Assembly (NCBI GenBank): GCA_034770075.1
Contig: JAVJAP010000217.1
Span: forward strand, 992,001-1,056,000
Origin: Aralia elata
Lineage: Eukaryota > Streptophyta > Magnoliopsida > Apiales > Araliaceae
Length of the DNA stretch: 64,000 nucleotides
Reading direction: 5' to 3'
How positions within the stretch are numbered: the stretch's first letter is position 1; each line of letters begins with the position of its first letter. Shown piece by piece: positions 56,069 to 64,000 of this stretch. The notes beneath the pieces were generated by a model. It saw only the letters and a program-made list of their open reading frames with translations, was not told the origin of the DNA and made no database searches. The position numbers were made by a program, and so were the translations under genes.

Positions 56069-57446
56069 GGCAAAACTAATGATTTGTCCACTATAATTGT
56101 CAAGTTTTACTTATTACACCATTGAACTTTTAATTTTTGTAATTATCATAGTAAACTAATAAAAATAATGAAATTGGGTCATTCTGTTAAATTGAATGAA
56201 CGACTGTTAAACCCTTTCAGCTTTTCTTCTACGTGGATGTTAAAAAGAAAAGGAAAAAGAAAAGAATATGACCTGGCTCACTCACAAGTCACAGGTGACT
56301 CACTCACAAGTCACAGGTGACTCACTCCCTCTCTCTCATTGGTTCATCCATTTTCTTTTCTTTTCTTTTCTTTTATTTTCTTCACTTCTTTTCTACGTCT
56401 CATCATCTTCCCCATCCTCTCTCTCTCCTCTAATTTTATCCTCCCAAAACACCCTCCTTCATTCATACCAAAGAAAACAAAATAAAAGAAAACCTCAAAT
56501 AAGTGTCACAAAAATCGAAAGTAACAGAAAATCCTCTTTTTCCCGTGACAAATCCTCCCATCTCATCCCCACCATTAATTTCACACTCTCAAATACATGC
56601 ACATACCCAACTATTAGATTACCATATACAAACAAAGAATTGCATTCATCATCTAATTAATTAACAAAAAATCAAACATTTTTAAATGGATTCAGCATCC
56701 GGGGGAGGAGGAGCCGGCCCACCCGACCCAAGCAAATTAAGAGAGGGTCCATCATTAGCTGCGACGTGGTTAGATAGAGGCGGTGGCACCACCGAGTCGG
56801 TACGACTTACAAAAGCGGCGTGACTGGAACACCTTCCTACAGTACCTTAGAAACCACAAGCCACCGTTAACGCTGGCCAGGTGTAGCAGCGCGCACGTGA
56901 TTGAGTTCCTTAAGTACCTCGACCAGTTCGGGAAGACGAAGGTGCACATGACTTGTTGCCCCTATTTCGGTCACCCGAACTCTCTAGCACCATGTGTTTG
57001 CCAACTTAAGCAGGCTTGGGGCAGCTTTAACGCGCTCATCGAATGATGCCATTAACAACCTTTTAGGTGGTCAAATGGTTTGAGAAGATAAAAACCCTTA
57101 CTTTTTCCCTTTAATTTTGGTCAAATCAATCTCCAAAATGGAGAGATTGAGCTGGAACCCTAGTTTGCATAAGGAAAAAATTGGAGTTTATAACGAGGTT
57201 GGGAAGAGGGGAGTATTCTGTCGCATAAACCGCGTGAGGGCTAGGTCATATTCTTTTTTTTTTCTTTTTTTTAACATCCACGTAGGAAAAAAGCTGAAAG
57301 GATTTAACAATTGTTCATTCAATTTAACAGAATGGCCCAATTTTACTATTTTAATTAGTTTACTATGGTAATTATAAAAATTTAAAGTTCAATGGTGTAA
57401 TAAGTAAAATTTGCTAACTATAGTGGGCAAATCATTAGTTTTGTCA
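56069..57446. mobile_element. Pack-MULE-like TIR transposon carrying an ALOG gene fragment
   Basis: About 190-bp terminal inverted repeats start GGCAAAACTAATGATTTG at the left; the right end is the complement with a few substitutions. The 9-bp target duplication is TTTAGTTAT (56060-56068) and TTTAGTTGT (57447-57455), one mismatch. Related LTR copies near 58975 and 61640 show the uninterrupted site. Long TIRs and a 9-bp duplication are Mutator-like features. There is no transposase ORF; the interior is host gene sequence. Near the left TIR a 25-bp direct repeat (56275-56325) of 'actcacaagtcacaggtg' lies before a CT-rich leader. Confidence 0.85.
56686..57046 (+). pseudogene. Captured ALOG/LSH-family gene fragment, frameshifted and truncated
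   Basis: ATG at 56686 begins MDSASGGGGAGPPDPSK, the Gly/Pro-rich start typical of LIGHT-DEPENDENT SHORT HYPOCOTYLS (LSH) proteins. In the next frame (from about 56783) the ALOG DNA-binding domain reads SRYDLQKRRDWNTFLQYL through HKPPLTLARC, KYLDQFGKTKVH, CPYFGHPN and LKQAWGSFNALIE, then TGA at 57044-57046. The domain normally continues after the ALI with an RLRAAYEENG-type segment and a nuclear signal; these are absent. A 1- or 2-base indel between 56770 and 56800 separates N-terminus and domain. A Gly-to-Cys change in the HMTCCPYF segment removes a normally conserved Gly. ALOG proteins are plant transcription regulators of organ boundaries and meristems. The CT-rich stretch upstream (56340-56430) is probably the captured 5' leader. 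Confidence 0.88.
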
Positions 57447-57823
57447 TTTAGTTGTTGAAGTGTAGCACAACCAAAAGTCTTGTAGTATCTTAAGAGTTGA
57501 GAGAGGGCGTGAGTGAGTTTTGTGTTTGTGTGAGATAAAGGGTTTTTGCAGGTTTTATATTCCGTGCAAAAAAATTATATTGTGGGTGAGAGAGTTTTGC
57601 AACTTTTAGTCCGTGCAAAAGTTGTGTCGCGATATTGTGGAACCTTAAGTTTTATAGCATAAAACTTGGGAGAACTATTGTAAGCCTATTATTTTAATAG
57701 AGTGGAGACTTAGAGTTTGGCATGTGGTTTTTCCCTTTTTTAAAGGATTTTTCACATTAAATCTTGTGTTGTTTTATCTCTCTTTATTTTATTATATGAT
57801 TTGTGTTGACTTAATTCCCAACA

Positions 57824-58455
57824 AGTGGTATCATGAGCTAGGCTGATTGGATCAAAGGTATAGGGAAATTAATCGCATTGGTGTGACAAATAAAGAGAAT
57901 AAAAATTGAACAAGTTGGATTCAATATTCGTCATGATGATGATAAATGAGAGATTTTGTGCTTTTGGAGGATCATCGTTAGAGTTGCTAGTTGGTCATCG
58001 TTTGTGTGAGAGAGAGGGTTTTTGCAGCTTTTATATTTCGTGCAAAAAAGTTATATTGTGGGTGAGAAGGTTTTGCAACTTTTAGTCCGTACAAAAGTTG
58101 TGTCGCGGTATTGTGGAACCTCAATTTTTATGGCGTAAAACTTGGGAGAATTATGGTAAGCCTATTATTTTAATAGAGTGGATATTTAGAGTTTGGCATG
58201 TGGTTTTTTCCTTTAAGGATTTTTCACATTAAATCTTGTGTTGTTTTATCTATCTTTATTTTATTATGTGGTTTGCGTTGACTTAATTCCCAACAAGTGG
58301 TATCATAAGCTAGGTTGATTGGATTAAAGGTATAGGGGAATTAGTTGTATTGGTGTGACAAATAAAGAGGATAAAGATTGAACAAGTTGGATTCGATATT
58401 CGTCATGATGATGATAAATGAGAGATTTTGCGCTTTTGGAGGATCATCGTTAAAG
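57824..58455 (+). repeat. Tandem duplication of LTR end plus primer-site region
   Basis: The sequence from 'gtttgtgtgaga' to 'ggaggatcatcgtt' at about 57520-57975 is repeated at about 57990-58445. Each copy comprises the 3' half of the LTR, the ATTCCCAACA end, AGTGGTATCATNAGCTAG and the first 150 bp of the interior. Unequal recombination or template switching would produce this. Confidence 0.8.
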
Positions 58456-58662
58456 TTACTAGCTGATGAAGATGATGGTGACTATTATGCAGATGACATG
58501 GTAGATGCGGATGACACGAATGTTGCAGATGATGCGAATGTTGCATATAATGTTGATTATGCGGAGGATGCAAAGAATGCGGATGATGGTGACGACTATG
58601 ACAACAGTGACAATGATGAAGTTGAAGTGTTTGAAGATTCGAGTCGATGGAGGAATTGTTAG
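58378..58662 (+). CDS. Asp-rich ORF 1 of the nested element
   Basis: About 94 codons (first ATG at 58405). After a short basic start it becomes a run of Asp, Asn and Ala (ADDTNVADDANVAYN) made by GAT/GAC-rich trinucleotides, ending EVEVFEDSSRWRNC at the LTR border. A second version lies at 61184. No known domain. It may be a low-complexity by-product of a (GATGATGCG)n repeat and not a protein. Confidence 0.3.
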   Translation: MNKLDSIFVMMMINERFCAFGGSSLKLLADEDDGDYYADDMVDADDTNVADDANVAYNVDYAEDAKNADDGDDYDNSDNDEVEVFEDSSRWRNC

Positions 58663-58668
58663 GATACT

Positions 58669-59015
58669 CCTCGAATCCTATTCAAATATGAAGTTGAGTA
58701 TTTGGGGATTCGAGTTGAGGAAAGAATTGTTGGGCTACTACTCGAATTTTATTCAGAAAAGAATTGTTATTATGGAAAGGAAGGTGTCCTATTTTTAATA
58801 GGATAGTTAAGATCTTTTGTCTCATGGCAGCCTGCTCCAGTCCTCTTACAAAACTTATTATATGCTAGAGTCCTATTATGGGAATGAATCATATTTTTAG
58901 CATTAGTATTATTTTGGAAGTGTCCTATTCTGAATAGAAAGAGGAGATATGTGGGTACTGTATAAATCTAGTCTTATTTTTAGTTGTTGAAGTATAGCAC
59001 AATCAAAAGTCATTG
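58669..59015 (+). repeat. LTR fragment
   Basis: Starts 'ttgttaggatactcctcgaa' after a purine-rich GAGTCGATGGAGGAAT. It includes a small internal duplication of the LTR start and runs to 'agcacaatcaaaagtcattg', then ends abruptly, so it lacks the 3' half. Confidence 0.7.
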
Positions 59016-59288
59016 AACAAGTGGTGGACTCTTCTCGTAGAGGCTCTTGGTTGGCTTTTGACAAGATATATTAAAGGTGTGGGCTCGTCATTAAGACATG
59101 ATGGGCTAAGCTCAATAAATTATGGAGGCTTGTGAATTATGTACTCTTTGAGTAAAGTGGTGAACTCTTCGTAACGAGGTTTTTTGGTAGGCTCTTTGGT
59201 GGATCAAACAAGAGATATTGAGAGATAAGCTTGTCAGACAAAGAGACTTGATGGGCTTGGCAGAGGCTCTTGGTGGATCAAACAAGAG
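59016..59288. other. Interior sequence with a repeated phrase
   Basis: Contains repeated 'gaggctcttggt' and 'ggatcaaacaagag' phrases. No ORF recognised. It resumes after the solo LTR at 60801. Confidence 0.5.
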
Positions 59289-60795
59289 TGTTGTTTCCCA
59301 AAGGCACTTAAAGATATAGAAGGGGGTTAAATAGATTTTTTTCTAAAACCAATTGTTTGAGAAGATATTACCCTATAGTTATTAATCAGATTAAGCACAA
59401 CGGAATATAATTTTTGAAAATCCCCTTGTAGATTAGTTAGATCTCAGTTTTGAGTTTTAGATTAAGATCTTAGCCACACAATCAAACTAGATAATATGTT
59501 GGAAGGTAAAACAAGACAATAAATAACACAAAGAGATTTTAAGAGGTTCGGAGACTGAACAACTCCTACTCCACTCTTCTACTTCAACAAGTAGGAATTA
59601 ACTAAGAATTTAGTTACTACAACAAGGACACTCTTGCCCTCTTCAAGCCTAACAGACTTGGAAATTTAGTCTCTTCAAACAAGGACATATTTCCCCTCTT
59701 CAAACCCCGCAGACATGGAACAACTCAATACACTAAGTACTCTTCAAGCCAAACAGACTTAGAACAACTCATGCGTCACTAAGACTAGAACGAACAGTTG
59801 TGTGAATGTTGTTGAGAGGTGCTGCTAAGTTGGCGTTAAGCTTCTCTTCTCAAGTTCTTAGCAGCTTGAACTAGAAGTTCAAATTGTAGAGTATGTTCTT
59901 TTTGCTTTTGCAGAGTTTAAGCTTTTTCTCGGTTGTTGTTATTTTTAGTTTTGTTCTTTGTTGCCTTTATAATCTGCCCGAATATTTTCCCGTTGCTAGG
60001 TTCCCGTTGGAGCATTTAATTCTTTGGATATTCTAGGACCTTGATGTTGACATTTTGAGTTCAAGTGTCAACTTTCTTTTGTTTAGCTTGTTACATTAGT
60101 CTGCAATTTCACCTACCACCTTGACACGTCACTTTCAGCAAATAGTTGTTAGACATATCTTTTGATCTTCGATTTTAGCCAATGATGTTTGGTGGTTGCA
60201 TTGGGACCTTCAATCAGCAACGCTCCCATGTCAGTCTTCTTGGAAGACTTGATTCAACTCTACGAACATGGGAGCTCGTAATGTTTGCTCTACGTTTAGA
60301 AGATAACTTTACGATGATATTTGCGCTCTATGAATGTCCTTTATTCTCGGCTCTACGAGGATAGGCCTTATGATTCTATGATTCTTTCTTCTGATGAGCG
60401 AACTCTTACTCTTAGACTTTTGCTTTGCGATTCACTGAAGCACTCTACGTTCAGTCTTTGCCGAGTGAGCTTTACTTTGCTTTACGATTCTGTTCACTTT
60501 ACGATAGATGTAACAACTCTGCGATTTGTCTGTTGCTTTACGAACTAATAGTTAAGTCTGCGATCTAACATCTTTTTTCTCTACAACTTCGGTAAACTAA
60601 CTTTACATATAACTTAAGTCCATTAACTATGCATCAGATTAACTCAAAGAGATCAACCTAACAAGTTTGATCTTTTAACTTTAAGTCCTTGTACATTAAA
60701 TCATTATTTAGGACTTTACAAAACTTACCGATACAAATATACATTAAGAGTTTTCATCATCAAATCAAATCATACTAATCATGCATACTCCAACA
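59289..60795 (+). mobile_element. Solo LTR, 1.5 kb
   Basis: TGTTGTTTCCC to CTCCAACA, flanked by a perfect AAGAG duplication (59284-59288 and 60796-60800). An 'agaagggggttaaatagat' motif occurs near its start. The family is probably copia, but I cannot be sure. Confidence 0.8.
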
Positions 60796-60903
60796 AAGAG
60801 ATAATAAAGAAGGTGGCTTGTCAATAATGAACCCCGGCTTGTCAACTAGAAGAAATGATGGACTAATGCTCAAAAGAGTATAGTTAAAGTTAAAGGGGGA
60901 GCT

Positions 60904-61098
60904 TGATGTCGATGTGGATGGAGAGATCACGCGTTAAGCGGGAGATTATTGAGGTATCGCGTGATAGTAAAGTCCCACATCGGAACACAAAGAGAAAGAT
61001 TGAAGACCTATATGCTCTAATGGACCATAAGCCTAATAGGTTAACCTTTTTGGTCAAGATGTGGTTTCAGATGAGCATATATGGGTTAGATATTCTCA
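60904..61098 (+). repeat. Short (195-bp) TRIM-like LTR
   Basis: Preceded by a polypurine-like 'gttaaagggggagct'. Starts TGATGTCGATG, contains 'agtcccacatcggaac', ends ATATTCTCA, and is followed by the primer-site-like AAGTGGTATCAA. The size and the 'cccacatcgg' phrase are usual for TRIM LTRs. Confidence 0.6.
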
Positions 61099-61183
61099 AT
61101 AAGTGGTATCAATAAATAAGTTGATTGGATCCAAGGTATAGGGGATTTAGTCGCATTAGTGTGACAAGTAAAGAGAGTGAAGA

Positions 61184-61486
61184 ATGAAGGACTTGAATTT
61201 GATTTTGATCATGATGAGGATGAATAAGAGATTTTGCAGTTATGGAGGATCACTGTTGCAGTCGCCAGATGATGAAGATGATGGAGATGTAGATGAAGAT
61301 GAAAACAATGATACTGATGATGATACGGATAACGCGGATAATATGAAAGATGTTAATGTTGCAGATGCTGCGTATATTACGGATAATGAGAATAATGCAG
61401 ACAATATAGATAATGGTGGCGACTACAATAACGTTGACAGTGACAAAGATGAAGTTGAAGTATTTGGGGATTCGAGTCGAGGGAGA
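61184..61486 (+). CDS. Asp-rich ORF 2 of the nested element
   Basis: ATG at 61184, then a short Met-rich start and an Asp/Asn-rich tract (PDDEDDGDVDEDENNDTDDD), ending EVEVFGDSSRGRNC just before the 3' LTR; the frame continues into the LTR to 61537. Homologous to the ORF at 58378, with the same ends but a different repeat middle. Conserved ends and a variable acidic centre could mean a real small protein or a shared repeat. No domain recognised. Confidence 0.35.
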
Positions 61487-61489
61487 AAT

Positions 61490-61989
61490 TGTTGGGATAC
61501 TCTTCGAATCCTATTTAGAAAAGAATTGCTATTATGAAAAAGAATAAGTCCTATTTTTAATAGGAATATTATTTTGGAAGTGTCCTATTTTAAATAAGAA
61601 GAGGAGAATTGTGGGTACTCTATAAATAGAGTCTTATATTTAATTGTTGAAATATAACACAACCAAAAGTCATGTTGAGATAAGGTGTGAGTGAGTTTTG
61701 TATTTGTGTGAGGGAGAGGGTTTTTGCAGCTTTTATATTCCGTGCAAAAAAGTTGTATTGTGGGTGAAAGAGTTTTGCAATTTTTAGTCTGTGCAAAAAG
61801 TTGTGTCACGGTATTATGGAATCTCAAAGGCGTAAAACTTGGGAGGATAGTAAGCCCATTATTTTGATATAGTGGAGATTCGGAGTTTGACCTGTGATTT
61901 TTCTTTTAAAAATTTTTTAACATTAAACCTTGTATTGTTTTACCTTTACTTATTTTATTGTGTGGTTTACGTTGACTTATTTCCCAACA
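61490..61989 (+). repeat. 3' LTR of the nested element
   Basis: 500 bp, TGTTGGGATAC to TTTCCCAACA, followed by CAAAA. A TATA box 'ctctataaatagagtc' is at about 61618. Confidence 0.85.
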
Positions 61990-61994
61990 CAAAA

Positions 61995-62600
61995 ATAGTG
62001 AGACTTATGCAAATGTGGTTGCATAGCGATGCATTACCCTTTCCTTCAAAAATTTTATGGTTTAAAATGAGTTTTTAAAAAAAATAAAATTAGAAAATGA
62101 AAATAGGAAGGGGAATGAAGCAACGTCACTTTGTATTTGTAAATTTTAAAAAGGAGAGAAAGAAAAAAATATGAGAGAAATTAAAAGTCTCTTATTTGTC
62201 GGTTATTTTTAGACATAAAAGAAAAGAGAATGAAAATTTTAAAGCAAACTTCATTCCAAAAAAATTTCTCCACAAAATTGGAGGATTTGGATGAAAATTG
62301 ATCAATCCTTGTACTATAACATTTTAAATTATCAAAAAAATTCTTGTACTGATTTACAAAAATAATTTTATTAGGGTAAATTAGTAATGTACTATTATAA
62401 AGTTAAATTTTTTCTTTCAACTCACAATCTAAAAGATTTTATTATTATTATTATTATTTTCTTTTATAAATTTAAAATTATTTTCTTTATGAACTCACAA
62501 ACAATGTTAGGTTCGAGTCTCCGAACTCTCTAGAAAACTGGACGTTAAAACCAATAATAAAAGAACACTCAACTTTAATTAGGTCCTCGTCCTCACTCAC
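61995..62600. other. AT-rich intergenic DNA
   Basis: No gene seen. A short (TTA)n run lies at about 62441-62456. Confidence 0.6.
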
Positions 62601-64000
62601 TGTTGGGATTTATTAGAGAAAGAAAATCAACATTTTTGGTGCAAAGGAGGTACTATACGGGTAGTGGGAGGAGAGAGAGTCCAAATGGGTTTATTAATAT
62701 TGAGTGTTGCTCAAATTAGAAGCAACCAAGCATTGAGAACCAATGAGAATTTACTAAAGGGGGGAGTGTCGGCCAAGGGTGGCATTGTGCTAAGCACAAT
62801 GCATAGAAAATCTCTATTTGCCTAACATTCCTTCTCAAAGACTAAACCCACACACTTGGGTGCTCAACCTTTTCTCCTCCCGGAAGCCACCATTCCATTT
62901 TCAATTCTTCCATTCCAAAATTCCTCCAAGTTCAGTTTGCTAGAATGGAAGGAGGGAGCTAGCTTCCTTATAGTAAAGAAGGAGTTCGAGTGCCTAGCAA
63001 AGGAGAAGAAAGAGAGAAGGGTTCTAGAGAGAGAATGAGTGAAGGAGAGAAGTTTCAAAGAAGAGGAAGTGTACGGGTAAGCTCAAGAAGAAAGAAAAGA
63101 CTTCAAGATAAGCCCTAGCTACTCTCATTAGCATCTAGAATTGATTTCTAGAGGTAATCATCTCATCTAAATCCATTTCCATTTGATTTTACTAAAATTT
63201 CCAAGCTTTTATGGGTTTTAAGCTATTTTGCTTGGTGATTGGTTTTGTTGCGGTTTTTATTGTTGTTGATGGTTATGGATGGTTAATAATGTTGTTAAGA
63301 GGTTATATAAGCCACTAATAACATTAAAGTGGAACAAAAATGGAAGAAATTCGAACCTATGCGTAAAGAAGAAAGAAAATGGACAAAATGAACAATTTTT
63401 TTGGACATTTGGACTGTTATGGACTGAATAGAGGACCTTTTGTGGTTATATTCATATCTGAGATTTTTGGTGGTTGTTAATATGTTATACTTCCATGGGT
63501 TATAAGAATATCCCAGTTGGAATGAAGCAAAAAGCCGTTAAAACAAATCCGTGGCAAAGGTATTAGTGAACCATGTTTAGAAATTGAACACTGCGTGAAC
63601 AGTGTCCGTTAAACCAATTCTGGTATTGTTGGATTAGATGAAAAATTCTAAATTTTTGTGTAGATGTAGTACACTGAGTTAGGAAGCCATGGGCTTTGGA
63701 ACGAACGCATTTCGACCTCGGATGAGGGAGTTATGGCGTTTGGGAGAAGAAGTGTCCAAACTGTCAAACAGAAGAAAATAAGTTCGGTAGGGGAGTTTCG
63801 GGGCACAGTTTTGGCTAGTTAGAGTTAAAAAAAACTTGTGGGCTTTAGACATGTTGTAGTTATGTTCCAAGCTTTCCATAGCCTCTGGAACGAACTAATT
63901 TCGAGTTCGGACGACCGAGTTATGAAGGTGCGAAGTAAGCGCGTCAAAACTGTCCAATCTGGAAAACCAGATTCAGACCAGCATATTGTAAGAATTTTCA
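62601..64000 (+). mobile_element. Probable LTR running off the window
   Basis: From TGTTGGGATTTATTAGAG onward the sequence contains an LTR-like mixture. At about 63695-63770 and 63880-63960 two related phrases ('ggaacgaac', 'atttcga', 'cgg', 'gagttatg', 'aaactgtc') occur in the same order. I know such phrases from long plant gypsy LTRs, but no second end or target duplication can be seen. The Lys/Glu-rich ORFs near 62856-63058 lack a domain. Confidence 0.35.

Larger units (their letters stand above)
55877..57823 (+). repeat. 5' LTR of the nested element, split by the Pack-MULE
   Basis: 55877-56068 plus 57447-57823 give an LTR of about 560 bp that matches 61490-61989. Shared marks are 'ttttaataggagtattattt', 'ctctataaatagagtctta' (a TATA box) and 'ccgtgcaaaa'. 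Confidence 0.85.
55877..61989 (+). mobile_element. Nested, rearranged non-autonomous LTR element
   Basis: The outer duplication CAAAA is at 55872-55876 and 61990-61994. LTR-type ends are TGTTGGGG at the left and TTCCCAACA at the right. The 5' LTR (55877-57823) contains a Pack-MULE-like element; the 3' LTR (61490-61989) is intact. A primer-site-like AGTGGTATCATGAGC follows the 5' LTR, and a purine-rich GAGTCGAGGGAGAAAT precedes the 3' LTR. The interior has a tandem duplication, two related Asp-rich ORFs, a solo LTR and a short second LTR, and no gag-pol. It looks like a small TRIM-like family that became concatenated and then nested. Confidence 0.8.

Noticed and set aside
57117..57371. 84-codon ORF in the Pack-MULE after the ALOG fragment
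   Set aside because: No domain, and it runs into the right TIR. It could be a second captured piece, but nothing supports that.

Overview
This is a stretch of nuclear DNA from a land plant, most likely a eudicot with a repeat-rich genome. The plant assignment rests on a plant-type L1 LINE with a C-terminal RNase H, a Tnt1/Tork-like copia element, a Tat/Ogre-type Ty3-gypsy element with two RNase H domains, two Stowaway MITEs, and fragments of plant-only gene families (ALOG/LSH, and the PMR5N/TBL wall acetyltransferases). I cannot name the species. I see no rRNA, tRNA or CRISPR array, and no complete undamaged host gene.

Layout. 1-2.2 kb: short tandem repeats and a GC-rich 20-22 bp minisatellite. 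2.2-6.6 kb: a 5'-truncated LINE with two nonsense codons and two frameshifts. 6.6-9.4 kb: AT-rich DNA, two tandem foldback units with telomere-like arms, and duplicated promoter/leader-like blocks. 9.4-14.7 kb: a nearly complete copia element (TSD CGATC). 15.1-15.6 kb: a small frameshifted gene that the copia may have separated from its leader. 16.9-17.1 kb: Stowaway MITE. 18.9-31.1 kb: two head-to-head copies of a TIR element forming a long inverted repeat. One copy is split by a young 8.8-kb coding-free LTR element (LARD-like, TSD GACTA, 3.1-kb LTRs). 31.9-32.2 kb: second Stowaway. 32.7-35.5 kb: solo LTR (TSD GGTTG). 35.9-36.35 kb: duplicated block running into an (AAT)n-rich microsatellite.

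36.35-53.5 kb: a 17.2-kb Ogre/Tat element inserted in that microsatellite (TSD ATAAT). It has a Tat-type PBS, gag, protease with a G-patch-like segment, a 168-bp intron, RT-RNase H-second RNase H-integrase, then two ANTISENSE genes resembling plant-mobile-domain/DUF7745 proteins, a 70-bp tandem repeat, a polypurine tract and the 3' LTR. 53.9-54.9 kb: stray exon-like pieces, one a PMR5N/TBL exon. 55.9-62.0 kb: a nested LTR element with one outer TSD (CAAAA). Its 5' LTR holds a 1.4-kb Pack-MULE-like transposon carrying a frameshifted, truncated ALOG gene; its interior holds a tandem duplication, two Asp-rich ORFs, a solo LTR (TSD AAGAG) and a short second LTR. 62.6 kb to the end: probably another LTR running off the window.

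No host pathway is encoded here. The genes belong to element replication: gag packages the RNA, protease matures the polyprotein, RT/RNase H copies it and integrase inserts it. The MITEs, the coding-free LTR element and the Pack-MULE would need proteins from elsewhere. The least ordinary content is the ALOG capture, the antisense gene pair in the Ogre element, and a 23-bp palindrome (GTCCGCTAG, 5 bp, CTAGCGGAC) shared by two unrelated-looking foldback families.
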